Assembly (NCBI RefSeq): GCF_910592395.1
Contig: NC_088319.1
Span: 1,738,001-1,802,000, forward strand
Reading direction: 5' to 3'
DNA length: 64,000 nucleotides
Origin: Lineus longissimus
Taxonomy: Eukaryota; Nemertea; Pilidiophora; Heteronemertea; Lineidae
In this document: positions 11,461 to 26,400 of the stretch, piece after piece
Layout of the letters: the number at the start of each line of letters is the position of its first letter
Numbering within the stretch: position 1 is the first letter of the stretch
Made by a program: the position numbers and the translations under genes
The notes under the pieces: model-generated
Databases searched by the model: none
What the model saw: the letters and a program-made list of their open reading frames with translations, nothing else
Told to the model about the DNA's origin: nothing

Positions 11461-14400
11461 CTGAAAAACAAGACATTTCAGAGTTAGGGCGCATGTCAAA
11501 TATCACGAGGCTGAGAAAATGAACACGCTTGATCTCTCTCCCAGGCCTTTCAATTACATTGACACCCTTACACCTTGTAATTTTTTAACCTTTTTTGGGG
11601 ACATGTTTTTTTCACTATTAAGCCTTTGGGGACATTTTGTTGTGGCAAGCCATCGAAATTAGTCAAAAATTCAGTGGGCATTTGAAGTACGTCTCTTATT
11701 TTTTGTCACCACATGAAAATGACACATTTGGGTGTATCAAGCATTAATTTATGTCATTAAGGAACAGAATTAAGCATGTTGAGGCATAGAAAAGGCTTCA
11801 GGGGTCAATTACCCCTAATATTCACGTCTCTTTTTTCATGATTGGCGAAAATTCATGAAAGAGATAAAAACTTTCATGGTTTTTAGTTTAGTGGATTATG
11901 AAATAGCTTCCAGTTTTTCAAACCAATAAGTATTTTTTCGGAATTTTGATTATTACACATCTACATATAGGTTAATCTAGGTTTTCGGCTTGACCTAGGT
12001 TTTCGGCTTGACCTAGGTTGTATGGGCTTGACCTAGGTTGTATAGGCTTGACCTGGGTTGTATAGGCTTGACCTAGGTTGTATGGGCTTGACCTAGGTTG
12101 TATAATACTATTTCTTATTGGTCAAAATGAATTCAGGATTCTCTCTATATATTCGTTAAATGCTTTAGGTTTGAAGCACTTTAACTGGGATGTTGATCAA
12201 TGATAATTCTAAAACACCTTGGTTTCAATGAACCACAGTTTACAGTGTATAACACACTCAGTGCCTCATTTTGACGGCAGCAGTTATGATCAGGCAACCA
12301 CGGCCTGCGTTGGTGCAAAATATGGAAGCGGTGAAAAGCAGTCAAAATCTCATTTTTTGGCGTAAATTGGTGTGTTTTATAATAGAAATGGATACCTCAC
12401 TGATAGAAATGGTTTTCTCTCACCAAACACTGCTCGGGGAGAAGCGATTTTGCCCAAAATCTTATCTGCCAAATTGGTTTTGGCCAATAATTTAGGTGAG
12501 ACACCATTGGTATAAATTCCTAAACCATTTAACTTGTAAAAAAGAACTTCTCAAACTGGGACCACATTCTCATGTACATGTCCGCCAAACTTAGTATATT
12601 TTCTATTTCATGTTGAGTATGTTTCAACTTCAGTTCTATTGTTTGAGTATTCAGGGGCGGAGCTAGCATTTTGGTTTGGCGGGGGGGGGGGGGGAGCAGA
12701 AGTGTTTTTGGGTGTGAAATATGACACTGCTTGAAATTTATGGGCCAAAATCATGGTCAAAAACACATTTTGGTGACTTCATGAGGCTTTTTGCACCTCC
12801 CCCCTCGTTGCTACAAACCTGAGATAGGGCGATATGTTGGACAAGTTGTAAACAGTTCATATTAGGGAGGTTGAGATCTGGGACTTATCACGGATCGAGT
12901 ATGGATAAAAACGTACAGAAAATTCGTCCTCTTTTTACCGAGTATTCTTCGTATATGTATAAGGCTCCTTGATAAGTTGAAGACACTATCAAGGCAGAAA
13001 TATTTGAATGCCTTTTATGTAGAAAGAGTTTTGGCTGCAAAAACGAAAATCTAATTACTGAGTCTAAATTACCCTGGTAACTCAGAGTCGTTGTAAGACC
13101 GGTAATTTGGTATTACCACGTTCTGGTCTTGGTGGGTGGGATTGTGTATAGTCCATTCATAAATCTGTTGTCTGTGTTGTTTAGTAGAACCTCTCTATTA
13201 AGGACACCATTGGGTGTGACAAGTGTTGTACTTAATAGAGAGGTGTCCTGATAAGAGAGCTCAAATTGAATGGAAACGATCAATTTGGGTCTAAAACTAG
13301 TGTCCTTAATAGAGAAGTTGTATTTAATAGAGTGGTGTCTGCTTAGGGAGGTCCACTACTGGTATTGGGTGTTATTATGCTATTTCATAAATATGCAAAA
13401 TTGCAATTTCACGAACTTGCGAAATAAAAGGTTGACAAATACTTCTGGGTTTACGGTAATGTTGGGCAATAAAATTAGATTTAAGAAAAACTGAACTCTG
13501 AAGAAATCGGTCCAGTATCTTTTGCACAGCGGATCAAAAGGACGCGAACATTTACTTCTGAATAGTATAGTAAACCATGATAAAACTTGTGTATGTTATC
13601 TAAATATTTGTATTTCATCTTCTTGTACTTGTTGTAAGACTTTGACTTTAACTTGGATGTTGTAGATCAATAATAAATTGAATTCTCTACCTGAACCTTA
13701 TTTACATATTTTACAGATCTTCCTGGTCCCCCTTCATTAGAGATTTTTACGTGAATTTTCAGCCCCTTTTCATCTCCTCCTCAGGAGTGTACTGTGGCAC
13801 GGCTTGACAAGCCAGCCACGGAGGAATGCCTTTATGGCCTCATGTTTGGCGTGGGATCTTTGCCAGACAGGCTACAACCCGAGCACTTCCAATCAATGAC
13901 CATTTCTACCCCTCGGTGGAGCAGCAACAACTCCCCAAATTGGCTTCAACTGGCAACACAGGGATCTTTGCCAGACAGGCTACAACCCGAGCACCTCCAA
14001 TCAATGACCATTTGTACCCCTCGGTGGAGCAGCAACAACTCCCCAAATTGGCTACAACTGGCAACACAGGGATCTTTGCCAGACAGGCTACCGCCAGTAA
14101 CCATTTATACCCATCGGACCAGGGTCCTAATGACCGCTGTGGTCAGAGACCTGTGCCAATACCGCGGCCCCTCACATCAAACCAGGGTCCTAATGACCGC
14201 TGTGGTCAGAGACCTGTGCCAATACCCCGGCCCCTCACATCAAACCAGGGTCCTAATGACCGCTCTGGTCAGAGACCTGTGCCAATACCCCGGCCCCTCA
14301 CATCAAACCAGGGTCCTAATGACCGCTGTGGTCAGAGACCTGTGCCAATACCCCGGCCCCTCACATCAAACCAGGGTCCTAATGACCGCTCTGGTCAGAG

Positions 14401-17400
14401 ACCTGTGCCAATACCTCGGCCCCTCACATCAAACCAGGGTCCTAATGACCGCTGTGGTCAGAGACCTGTGCCAATACTGCAGCCCCTCACATCAAACCAG
14501 GGTCCTAATGACCGCTGTGGTCAGAGACCTGTGCCAATACTGCAGCCCCTCACATCAAACCAGGGTCCTAATGACCGCTGTGGTCAGAGACCTGTGCCAA
14601 TACTGCAGCCCCTCACATCAAACCAGGGTCCTAATGACCGCTGTGGTCAGAGACCTGTGCCAATACTGCAGCCCCTCACATCAAACCAGGGTCCTAATGA
14701 CTGCTGTGGTCAGAGACCTGTGCCAATACTGCAGCCCCTCACATCAAACCAGGGTCCTAATGACCGCTGTGGTCAGAGACCTGTGCCAATACTGCAGCCC
14801 CTCGCATCAAACCAGGGTCCTAATGACCGCTGTGGTCAGAGACCTGTGCCAATACCGCAGCCCCTCCTACCTGATACTTACACTATAAGCAGCCTTTAAC
14901 CCTCCGTTGTCGGCTATATTTTCACCAACCGTCTGCTGACCATTTATCTGAAGCGAAGAAGGTTGGTTTGATTTACGAAAGAAGAGACACGAATCAGCAC
15001 CTGCTATCAAATCATGAAATAGTCACAGCTACCGGAGCAAACCTACCATCTGCACTTAAAACTAAACGTGAAAAGCAGGGCACGACTAACAGAACTTCCC
15101 TCAGGGTTTTAGCTGGTGCTAACAGTGATGACGCAGCCATACGCACTGAGGCTTCATGGGCGTTTCAGGAGCCATTCTAATCACCTCGACCACAGCAGAG
15201 AAAAGGTGACACACCACGACGAAATGAGTCGCATGTCGCACAGAAGATGAGCCTAAAATGACACCAGGAAATAACAGAAGAAATTGATGTCGTTAGATTT
15301 TACAAAAGGCGGACAACAGTGAAATGAACAACTAGCCATCTCAACCTGTCAAGCTCGGAGCGACATGCGACTCTTTTTATCGTGGTTGGTCAAAAATATG
15401 AAGCACATCACTTTGGTTGTTCTTGGCGTTCGGTGATTTTTCGATCGAGTTGCATTGGATTGGATGGAATGGAGCCAAGCTCGAAGAGTTTTGTGCGGAC
15501 AAGCTGCTTAATTGTTGGTAAGTGTGACAGAATTGAATTGGACACCGTACTGTTGTCTCTCTGTACCAAAATAGAGACAGTCGGGTGAAGGTCAAATTCT
15601 ACTTCAATCCTGTTGCCCAGGCTGTAGCATCACCTCGTTTCTGTAACACAGCTTTCAGCGCGGGGATGACTTGTCAGCTCTTGCAGGACGAGATGGATGG
15701 ACGCAGTGGCAAGAGATGCTGAGCCAGCAGGTGTAGGGAAGAAACTGCCCAAGAAGGTTGAGAGTTGAGACGTGTCCTTGCATAACGGACGTAGACAGAC
15801 GCATCATGTTGCCGCAGTGAGTGAGTGCGAGTGCAGCGCCACCTTCCACCTCTGTCAGAGAATAATCGACAGGTAATCTTCTTTGTCTTTCGCACTTACA
15901 TGCTCTCCATTGATAGTATATGATGAATATTGTTCCTTCATGCATTTCGTTCTCTCTTTGAATCGGGCGATCACATCTTTATTCCACCACGGATGCAGAT
16001 TACCATTTTTGTCGTATTCCCGACCTGGAACAGACGGTATCAGCAGTTTAGTAGCGACAGTACAGTAGGACCTCTCTATTAAGGACACCCTCGGGACTGA
16101 CAACTGCTGTCCTTGATAGAGAGGTGTCCTGATTAGAGAGGTCAAATTGAATGGAAACCACCAATTTGAGACCAAAAAAACTAGTGTCCTTAATAGAAGC
16201 CTCGTTTTGAGTTCAGCGGTTATGGTTGATATAGGCAATGATAACTTCTTGAGTTGGTGCGAAATATGGAAGCAGTCAAAAAGCATTTAAATTAAACCAC
16301 AATATTCATCACTGTCGGTATCGATTGTCTCTCCCAAACTGCTATTTTTATTATGGAGCTATTTTTAAACCTTGATCATCAGAGCCATGGCAGAGCTCAT
16401 GACCTATAAAGACACCAAACTTACCAAAGTTCAGGGACATGGGATGATCCATGCGATGGGGGTTGAGGGACTCGGGTTAGTCCATGTGATTGGAGCTGGG
16501 AGGGAGGGGTGTGATGTATTAACCTTGATCATCAAAGCCATGACTAAGCTCAAGACCCACAACGACACCTGAACCAAAGTATGGGCTAGTCCACGCTGTA
16601 GAGGGTGAGAGGGAGGGGTGTGATGTACTTACCTTGATCATGAAAGCCATGGCTAAGCTCATGCCCAACCACGACACCTATACCTCCGAAGTTCAGCAAC
16701 ATGGGCTAGTCCATGCTGTAGAGGGTGAGAGGGAGGGGTGTGATGTACTAACCTTGATCATCAAAGCCATGACTAAGCTCATGCCCAACCACAACATATA
16801 TACCTCCGAAGTTCAGCGACATGGGCTAGTCCATGCTGTAGAGGCTGGGAGGGTGTGATGTACTAACCTTGATCATCAAAGCCATGACTAAGCTCATGCC
16901 CAACCACGACACCTATACCTCCAAAGTTCAGCGACTTTGGGTAGTCCTTGTCGTAGAATGGCATCTGTAGGATTCCGGCCGGGAAAACAATCATGTTTTT
17001 TGTTGGCGCGTAGTATGCATTGATTGTTGGAGGCGTCATACTCCACCTTAGAGAGAAGCAAAAATACTGTCAATGAAAGTGAACTTGTCATCGCCTATTC
17101 ATTTTAGAATTTGTGAAAAATATTTAATAAAAAGAATAACAAGGATATTGTCATGATATTTGTGGTTATTTCTGATATTTTCCAAAACAAATAGTCGCAA
17201 AGAATGAGCAGTATACAGTTATCTTGAAGCTGTATGCATTCTACACTGTGACTGTGACCACAGATACTTTCCAACTGGTTTCACACCCTTGACTTCTAGG
17301 TTAGAAGTTGGCCACTTTAATCACTATGTCACGGCACTTTTATTAAAGCAGACTCACCTCTTTTTATCCGGTTTCTTCCTCAACCGTTTCAATTCGCGTA

Positions 17401-20400
17401 TGATATCGAATTGTATCGTACGGAGATTGTTATCAAAGTACTCATTGTCTTCGATGCGGACACCTGCATACCGTTCATCCAGAGCGGTTTGGTTCAGGAT
17501 GTAGTCAGGGAATCCGATCATGTCCACCACACCATCCACCTGCGGAAAGAATATCAATCTGTCAACAGGGCCTAGTATTTCAAAACAAGTCAGTCACTAC
17601 CAATGTTAGTCTTTGAGGTTACACCGCTGGACCACTCTTCTTTTTTTTTTTTGTAATTGATAATTTTATTCACCAAAAACACAACTGTTACATGAAGTTC
17701 TACAGAATAAGAGGGCATGCAAGTACATAATATTGTTACAATATAAAACGATAGATGGCGACCTTGTTGTTCAAAACGGTTCAGGGTATAGTAAATATCT
17801 TTTGCAGCTGCAGATAACAAGGCAAAAGTGGGTCAGCGTGCAATTACTCGACGAAATGTACAGTGTATGTTATGCTATATTTTCCAGGGCATCTATGAGA
17901 AGGCCCCATTTCATCATGAACTTATCGTGTCTGAGATAGATCTTTTCTACTCTCGACGTGAACCGTATCATTGATAATAAGTTTCTGAAGAATGGTTGCG
18001 ATGGTCTGAGTTTACAGTGATACAAGAATTGTTTTGCAATTAAATTGATATGCTGGACCAGTTCCGATGAACGAGGATCTCCCAGAATTACTTCTCGGAG
18101 ATTTGGTAGAAATTGTTCGCCATGATCCTGTTCCTGTATCAATAGCTGAGGGTGATGACTGGTGTTATTTGTGGCGCTAGAATGCAGAGGTTGAGACAGA
18201 ACTACTGATGTCCTCAATCTCATATGACGAACACATCGTCTGAATTATCACGCAGCAATCGGGAAACATCATACATGCACAAATGGTACACAAATGACAC
18301 ACAAGCACACATGTATCATGCATTATGACTGACTATTGGCATTGCCTGGTGTTAGAAATAGGAACTAGATTTACTTTGACCAACAGTTAATATATTTGAA
18401 CAAACAGTGTACCCCTTTAAAGAAACTGTTTTTCGGGGGCCTAGTTGATGGTCAAGTAGAATACAATATAATACAACACATGATTTGTAGTGCGCCCTTC
18501 CAGGTCGCCCTGCTCTAAGCGCAAGAAAAACACCTACATGAAAAATAGCCAGGACTTTAGGGCGGACTTGACTTGCATCAGATCAGTGATTGATCTGATG
18601 GGGGCTGGGAGTTGGTTCCAGAGTTTGGGACCTGCAACAGAGAAGCTTCTGTCACAGTACTGAGATTTTGTTCGAGGGACAATGAAAGGCTCTGAGCAGG
18701 ACAACCTGGTGGGAGGCACTCTGGAGTGGTTCTGGAGGTAGCAAGACAGGTATTCAGGAGCGGAACCACATCTGGCCTTGAAGCAGCTCTAAAGATTTTC
18801 TCCCACCTTCTCATCAGCCTTTCTGATGGTCTCCGCGTCCATCCAACTTAGATTGGGAAGATTTTTCTTGAAAGACATCTTGATCAGTTTTACCATTTCT
18901 TCCGCCTGAAATCGGGTAAATTAACACAATTATTTCAGTTCACACGCAGTCACATTATTTGTCATTGTAAAGGCACAAAAATTTGGCGGTTAATAGGACA
19001 CAGATGCTGGCCAAGGATTCAGAGAAAGAAGGGCCACCCTTTTTTTCACTCTAAAAACAAAATAGATTTTTGCAAACTTTCAAAATTTGATTCGTTCTGC
19101 TATCACTACGGCTGTTTATGGAGTTTTACCGCCCCATTACAACTTGTGACCAGTTACTTTTACCGTCGTTTTGCTGTCACTGCGGCTGTTTACGGAGTTT
19201 TACCGCCCCATTATAACCTGTGACCAGTTACTTTTACCGTCGTTTTGCTGTCACTGCGGTTTTTATGGAGTTTTACTGCCCCATTACAACTTGTGACCAG
19301 TTACATTTACCGTCGTTTTGCTGTCATTGCGGTTGTTTATGGAGTTTAACCGCCCCATTATAACTTGTGACCAGTTACTTTTACCGTCGTTTTGCTGTCA
19401 CTGCGGCTGTTTATGGAGTTTTACCGCCCCATTACAACTTGTGACCAATTACGTTAACCGTCATTTTGCTGTCATTGCGGCTGTTTATGGAGTTTTACCG
19501 CCCCATCACAACTTGTGACCAGTTACTTTTACCGTCGTTTTGCTGTCATTGCGGCTGTTTAAGGAGTTTTACCGCCCCATTACAACTTGTGACCAGTTAC
19601 ATTTACCGTCGTTTTGCTGTCATTGCGGCTGTTTATGGAGTTTTACCGCCCCATTACAACTTGTGATCAGTTACTTTTTACCGTCGTTTTGCTGTCATTG
19701 CGGCTGTTTAAGGAGTTTTACCGCCCCATTACAACTTGTGACCAGTTACTTTTACCGTCGTTTTGCTGTCACTGCGGCTGTTTATGGAGTTTTACCGCCC
19801 CATTACAACTTGTGACCAGACACATTTACCGCCATTTTGCTGTCACTGCGGCTGTTTATGGAGTTTTACCGCCCCATCACAACTTGTGACCAGTTACTTT
19901 TACCGTCGTTTTGCTGTCATTGCGGCTGTTTAAGGAGTTTTACCGCCCCATTACAACTTGTGACCAGTTACATTTACCGTCGTTTTGCTGTCATTGCGGC
20001 TGTTTATGGAGTTTTACCGCCCCATTACAACTTGTGACCAGTTACTTTTTACCGTCGTTTTGCTGTCATTGCGGCTGTTTAAGGAGTTTTACCGCCCCAT
20101 TACAACTTGTGACCAGTTACTTTTACCGTCGTTTTGCTGTCACTGCGGCTGTTTATGGAGTTTTACCGCCCCATTACAACTTGTGACCAGACACATTTAC
20201 CGTCATTTTGCTGTCACTGCGGCTGTTTATGGAGTTTTACCGCCCCATTACAACTTGTGACCAGTTACTTTTACCGTCATTTTGCTGTCACTGCGGCTGT
20301 TTATGGAGTTTTACCGCCCCATTACAACTTGTGACCAGTTACATTAACCGTCGTTTTGCTGTCATTGCGGCTGTTTATGGAGTTTTACCGCCCCATTACA

Positions 20401-23400
20401 ACTTGTGACCAGTTACATTTACCGTCGTTTTGCTGTCTCCATGAAATGCCGACTTGACAAACATTGCCCCGACAGCAAAGCCTATGGTACCGTCGACATC
20501 AGACACGCACTCTCGCCATTTCTCATCACGACCACTCGTACCTGCCGAGGAAAGAAATACACATACAATAAGACTTCCCTCAGCGGACACCTCATTTAGA
20601 CTCTTAACAGTACACCCACTCCATTTGGGACAGCTGTTTTCACCCCAAATGGTTTGTTTATATGCAATTTGACCTCTGAAATCAGGTGAACTGCCAATTA
20701 AAGGGACAATATAGCCAGCAGCTAGGCAGGGAAGATAAATGTACACAAAGTCGCCAATAGGGTCTCTCACATCTCACAGTATGTCGAAGTGATTCACGTT
20801 TGTATGAGGAATATATTTAGTGCTGAATCTGACACGACCTAGGGCCCTCACTGTATGTTAATCACCTGAAGATGGCCAAATTAGCCCCTCTGCTCCTGCC
20901 TATAGTCCCCCTTTAAGGACAGGATTTGACAATCGGTAGGAAGGTATCACATTACACGCTTTTTTATGCGTAAAATTCAGGAACATTTGACCATGTGCCG
21001 GTATAACTTCTAGATCAGCCACTTCTGTGAAACTCCCTTGTCAAGCTGCACCATAAATCCTCAATGGCCGAGTCGAACCTAGGGGTTTCGTGGGAATTTT
21101 TAGCTGGAAGTGGTGAAAACAATTCGGGATCCTGTTGATAGTTTACCTGAAAATGCCTTTTTGAATACTTGTTCAACTTCCTCGAAGTCTTTGCTGAGAA
21201 AACTGTCCAGCGACTTGGCAACGTGCCACATACTGTACACGTTTAATGTCCTAGAACGAAGATTTGGATGCGTTAGCCAGCAAGAATGTGCAACCACTCC
21301 AATAGGTGGCAGCAGATATCTCTCAATACACAGCTCTGCTCGTCAAAACTAAACATGGCCAGCAACTTTAAAAGCCCACATCATTTTCGATTATTGTATT
21401 TTCTCGTGGCTCAGGTAAACAGAAATACACATTGATGTTATGTAGTTATCTACTGTACATGCACATTTGCTGAAATTTGGCATTTATGGTTTTTGTATGT
21501 AATCTCTCTTTTGAGATGAGCAATATTACTCTTTAAAGGGACAACTTGGACATGAGATATGTTGGCGTTTCATAAGAAAATGGCTTCCAGCAGCATCTGC
21601 AAAGGTGAAAGCAAGAAGAATCTTTGAACACTGTGATAAACAATGAAACAAAACAAGCTGTAACCAAAAGGCCCGCCTGATATTCACAAGCCATCTCTAA
21701 AACTGCCTCAGCAAGGCTGGCTAAAATCATTGTTAGACATCAGCATTAGTTTGATACTACTGGTGGCGGTGAATGGTGGCAAGCCAGGGAATTATCCTCC
21801 AGACAAAGTAAATTCCACACCCGAGTTGTCCCTTTAAGAGCATGCAGATTGACATGATCACTTCGTCATCACTGCACTCACGTTTTCCCTGCATCCGTCG
21901 CCAGCATGTCCATTACTATGGCCGACATGTTTGACATGAAACCTGGGACGGCGACGACCACCTCTTCATCCTCGGTAATCTGGATACCAGCCAGACCGAA
22001 CATCGTGTTGAGGTATTTCTTCCACTCAAACTGAAAACAAAGTGACAACTGTATACTCCATTTTAGCGAAATTCACATCAAAATGTGTCATAACATGAAC
22101 ATCAACAGTCAGAAAATTAGACCTACTTATCTATAATACAATCATTGGTAAATCCATCCATTTGCAGTATTTGACTGGAGATGACCTTACGACAGGGGAT
22201 ATCAAAATGGCTCCCAAATGTGGCAGAGTCAGAAACGTGACTACTCTATGATGTGACTGGAGATGACCTTACCACAGGGGATATCAAAATGGCTCCCAAA
22301 TGTGGCAGAGTCAGAAACGTGACGGCCCTGTGAGATGACTGGAGATGACCTTACCACAGGGGCTATTAAAAAGGCTCCAAAATGTGGCAGGGTCAGAAAC
22401 GTGACGGCCCAGTGAGATGACTGGAGATGACCTTACCACAGGGGATATCAAAATGGCTCCCAAATGTGGCAGAGTCAGAAACGTGACTGCTCTATGATGT
22501 GACTGGATATTACCGTACCACAGGGGCTATCAAAAAGGCTCTCAAGTGTGGTGGAGTCAGAAACGTGACTGCTCTATGATGTGAATGGAGTTTACCTTAC
22601 CACAGGGGCGATTAAAAAGGCTCGCAAATGTGGCAGAGTCAGAAACGTAACTACTCTATGATGTGAATGGAGTTTACCTTAACACAGGGGATATCAAAAT
22701 GGCTCCCAAATGTGGCAGAGTCAGAAACGTGACTACTCTATGATGTGACTGGAGATTACCTTAACACAGGGAATATCAAAATGGCTCCCAAATGTGGCAG
22801 AGTCAGAAACGTGACTGCTCTATGATGTGACTGGAGATTACCGCACCACAGGGGATACCAAAATGGCTCCCAAATGAGGCAGAGTCAGAAACATGACGGC
22901 CCTGTGTGATGACTGGAGATGACCTTACCACAGGGGATATCAAAATGGCTCCCAAATGTGGCAGAGTCAGAAACATGACTGGAGATGACCTTACCGCAGG
23001 GGCTATTTTCTGTAAATTGGCGACCGTCATTTTGTTGTAGAGTTTCTCCTCATCCCGTCGGTCAGCCTGTGGGACTGTTATCTGAAACGATGATTTAAAA
23101 TTTTAGCCTCAGGAGACCTGAGTGCGGCTTTTTTTGGCTCAGATGATAGAAATGACCTGATACAACCCTCTTGATTGATAGTTGACTTGAGAATCTGGAC
23201 AAATCCAGCTATCTTTCACGAATGAGACTATAGTCTATTTTCAAATTTCAAAGTCACTCACTTCAGCTATCCTGGCCTCAAAATCGATCATATCTCTAAA
23301 CAGTGGTTCTGTTATATTCCGTATGGGGGCGCCTAGTAAGCCGCTAATTCCAACCATGTAGTCCAAATATGCGGCTAAGATCTTGTCGTCATCGATGGTC

Positions 23401-26400
23401 TTGTTGATGTAATAATCACGACTAGGCAAACCTAGGCCACTCTGGTCAATCTGCAAGAACGATGGCATATTTTAAAGGGGTACGCGGCGATCCCACATTA
23501 CTCTGGTACTAGCCAAGTTACACTGGCTGCCTGTGCGCGAGCGTATGATTTTCAAACTACTCCTCCTGACCTTCAAAGCATACCACCGGCTTGCACCAAT
23601 TTACCTGAACGATCTCATCCAACTTTACGTGCCTCCTCGTTACCTTCGCTCTGAATCTCAGGACCTTCTCACTTGAAGGAAATACAGATTGAAAATATTT
23701 GGAGGTCGAGCATTCGCCACTTTAGCACCTCAACTGTGGAACTCTCTTTCCCCCACCTTGAGAGCTACATCGGATGTCTCAACCTTTCGCAAAGAACTCA
23801 AGACCCTTCTTTTCAATAGAGCTCACCAGCGCCGGTGAACATTTGTTTCAAGTGATACAGGCGCTTTACAAATAACAATTTATTATTATTATTATTATTA
23901 CGCCGTTCGTAATTACTGGTGGTCCAGGAAAATAGAACTGCAGTTATACACAATGCCGTAGTGCAGTTATTGTGCAGAGGAATTTGCTGAAACTTGGTAT
24001 TTAAAGGGGTACACTGTTTGTAATTACTTAAATAATAATAAAATTAAAATAAATTGGTACAGTTAAAATCTTAAATAGAAATCCATTAATACACAATGCA
24101 ATAGAGCAGTTATTATGAACACAAATTTATTTAAACTTTGTATTCATAGTATTTGTATATCAGCCTACACAACGGCAATGTTCAAATTTATATTTTGTAC
24201 GTATTTCCGCAATTGCACATTTTTAAATTCAATTACAAATTCAAAATTTTTAACGAACGGCGTTGGCCTTTAAGGTATTTCTATACAATGTATAGAATGC
24301 TGAAATTTGTATTGAGTCCGTATTTACACAATTTGAAATTTTCAAATTCAATTACAAATGTCAAACTTTTAATGAACGGTGTAGGCCTTTAAACCCTTTT
24401 GAAAAATATCATTATAATAATGAGAAAGTAGTGTGAAGAATAACTTGAAAGCTAAAAATGTCATCAAGTATCTTGTAAAAATTTTGAATCGGGAGAGCCC
24501 GGAAAGGGTTAATATGATTGAGTGTATCATATCATTAGCCATGGGAATAAATCAGATTACTTGTAGACTCTTGTGATATTTTTCGCCGTACATCATCGCC
24601 AAGGACCGTTCCATCCTAATTGATCAAACGCCCCAGTAGATTTATGCATAGAATACGACAGAAAATGCATCACAGATTCTACACTTTTGGGTTGGAATTG
24701 CTTTCCCCATCAAACGCAATGTACATACGTTCGAAAGATTAGTTAATGGTATCAGCGTATTCATATCCTAAAGGCTCATTCAATCTGTGAAGTAAGACGC
24801 AGTCGATCGCACTGATGGCTTATCAAAGATGCTGTTAATAGAAAATGCAATCTCGTGGAAAGTCTAATGCTGCACAAAATGAAAGTGCCTTGATAATTTT
24901 GTTTGTGGACTTCCGTGTTATTTTGATGATTTCGGAAGAAAATATGCATATTTAATTTTTCAATCGTCTGACTCAGTTTTGTTGACCTTCTGTTGCAGTG
25001 TCCTTTTTAATTTAACTTCGCCGTGCTGTTGGTGATGACGGATGTTTAAGTCGCAGACAAGTGATTGTTATCATCGCATATTGCGGGGGTGTTGGAGGGG
25101 GTGTGAAATGCTGGTGCTAAATATGTTAAAGCCAAGATACACCCACTGGAAATCGCGGGAATTCGTCATTTGTGAGAGCTACTACACTAAATTCATATCA
25201 CTTTTTCAAGGCCGAAATGGCCTTCAAACAGGTTGAAATATAAACGATATCTTGTTTATATCCTTGCTAACCAATTCCACCCCTCGGATACATGCTATCC
25301 CTAAACCAACACTACTACGACCAGAATCCCGATGAATACATATTCTAAACAGGCCTACTGCATATATGTATCACTATGCAATAGCTATCAATACACATGC
25401 TAGAGATGCAACCCCGACAATGATATGTTAATCTGTACATAGGGGGACACCCTAAACTAAGAGCCAAGAGCCAATACTCTATTTAAGAGCCAAGTGCCGC
25501 TAGGAAAGCCATAGGCAAAGGAAAAATACAGGCAAATGAATATAATTATTATCTTTGGGAGGCCGAGACCCATAGGTGCTAATAAATAAAGTTTTTTGTA
25601 ACCGTTTATGACGTTGTAAGACATCGCCACCTGGATAGGGGTTGTCTGCAGCCTGGATTTTTTTATCATACTATCGTTACGCCGTCTGTACAATACGGTG
25701 TACATTGTGCCTGCACTTCATGCACTCTGTACAGTCAGACGTACGCCTATCTGTCCTGTAAAAAAAAGGTGATCGTGGCTCTTGGCTCTTAGTTTAGGGT
25801 ATCCCGTACATAGGAGCATTAGCATTGGTTTGGAACAGGCCCAGAATACCAGGTTCGCGGAGATTTAAAATAGGCCCAGCATACCAGGTTCGCGGAGATT
25901 TAAAATAAGTTTGCTCGAAGGGTGACATCTGGCGTTTTTAAAAAGAAACTTTTACTTGCCAGGCTACGGCACATTACGTGATATTTTGTCACTGCCTATA
26001 TTGTCCCTTTAGGCTGGGTTCACATAGAACTATACGGTATTCGGTATACGTTATTCGATATACGCTATTCGGTATTCGCTATACGCTATACGGGCACGGC
26101 CAGTCACATAGGGTAGCATGCGTGCGGTATTCCGTCTTTTGGCGCCGATCAGATGGACAGTTCAGACGAAGAAGATTTGGCTCTTCTCCTCTTAGCCGAG
26201 GATGAAGATGACCAGGCACAAAGACCAAAGAAAGAAACAAGTTCGCTATATGTTAATTAAAAGAATCATTTAGTTGATTAGTAATAAAACATGTAATGAA
26301 GGCCTGTACTTAGAAACTGCAATATAATGAGTAAAAATGAGTACTATTGTTTCTAACTTATCCTATAGTATGCAATAAATCGTTTAATAATTGTGATAGA

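Noticed and set aside
13794-14899. Two overlapping ~360-codon plus-strand ORFs with 21-residue repeats
   Set aside because: The 63- and 108-bp periods are multiples of three without stops, so any frame stays open. The array sits in an intron of the M13 gene on the other strand, and substitutions favour neither frame.
19318-20408. Series of 66-91 codon ORFs ([13 protein letters not shown]...)
   Set aside because: Shifted translations of a 74-bp minisatellite.
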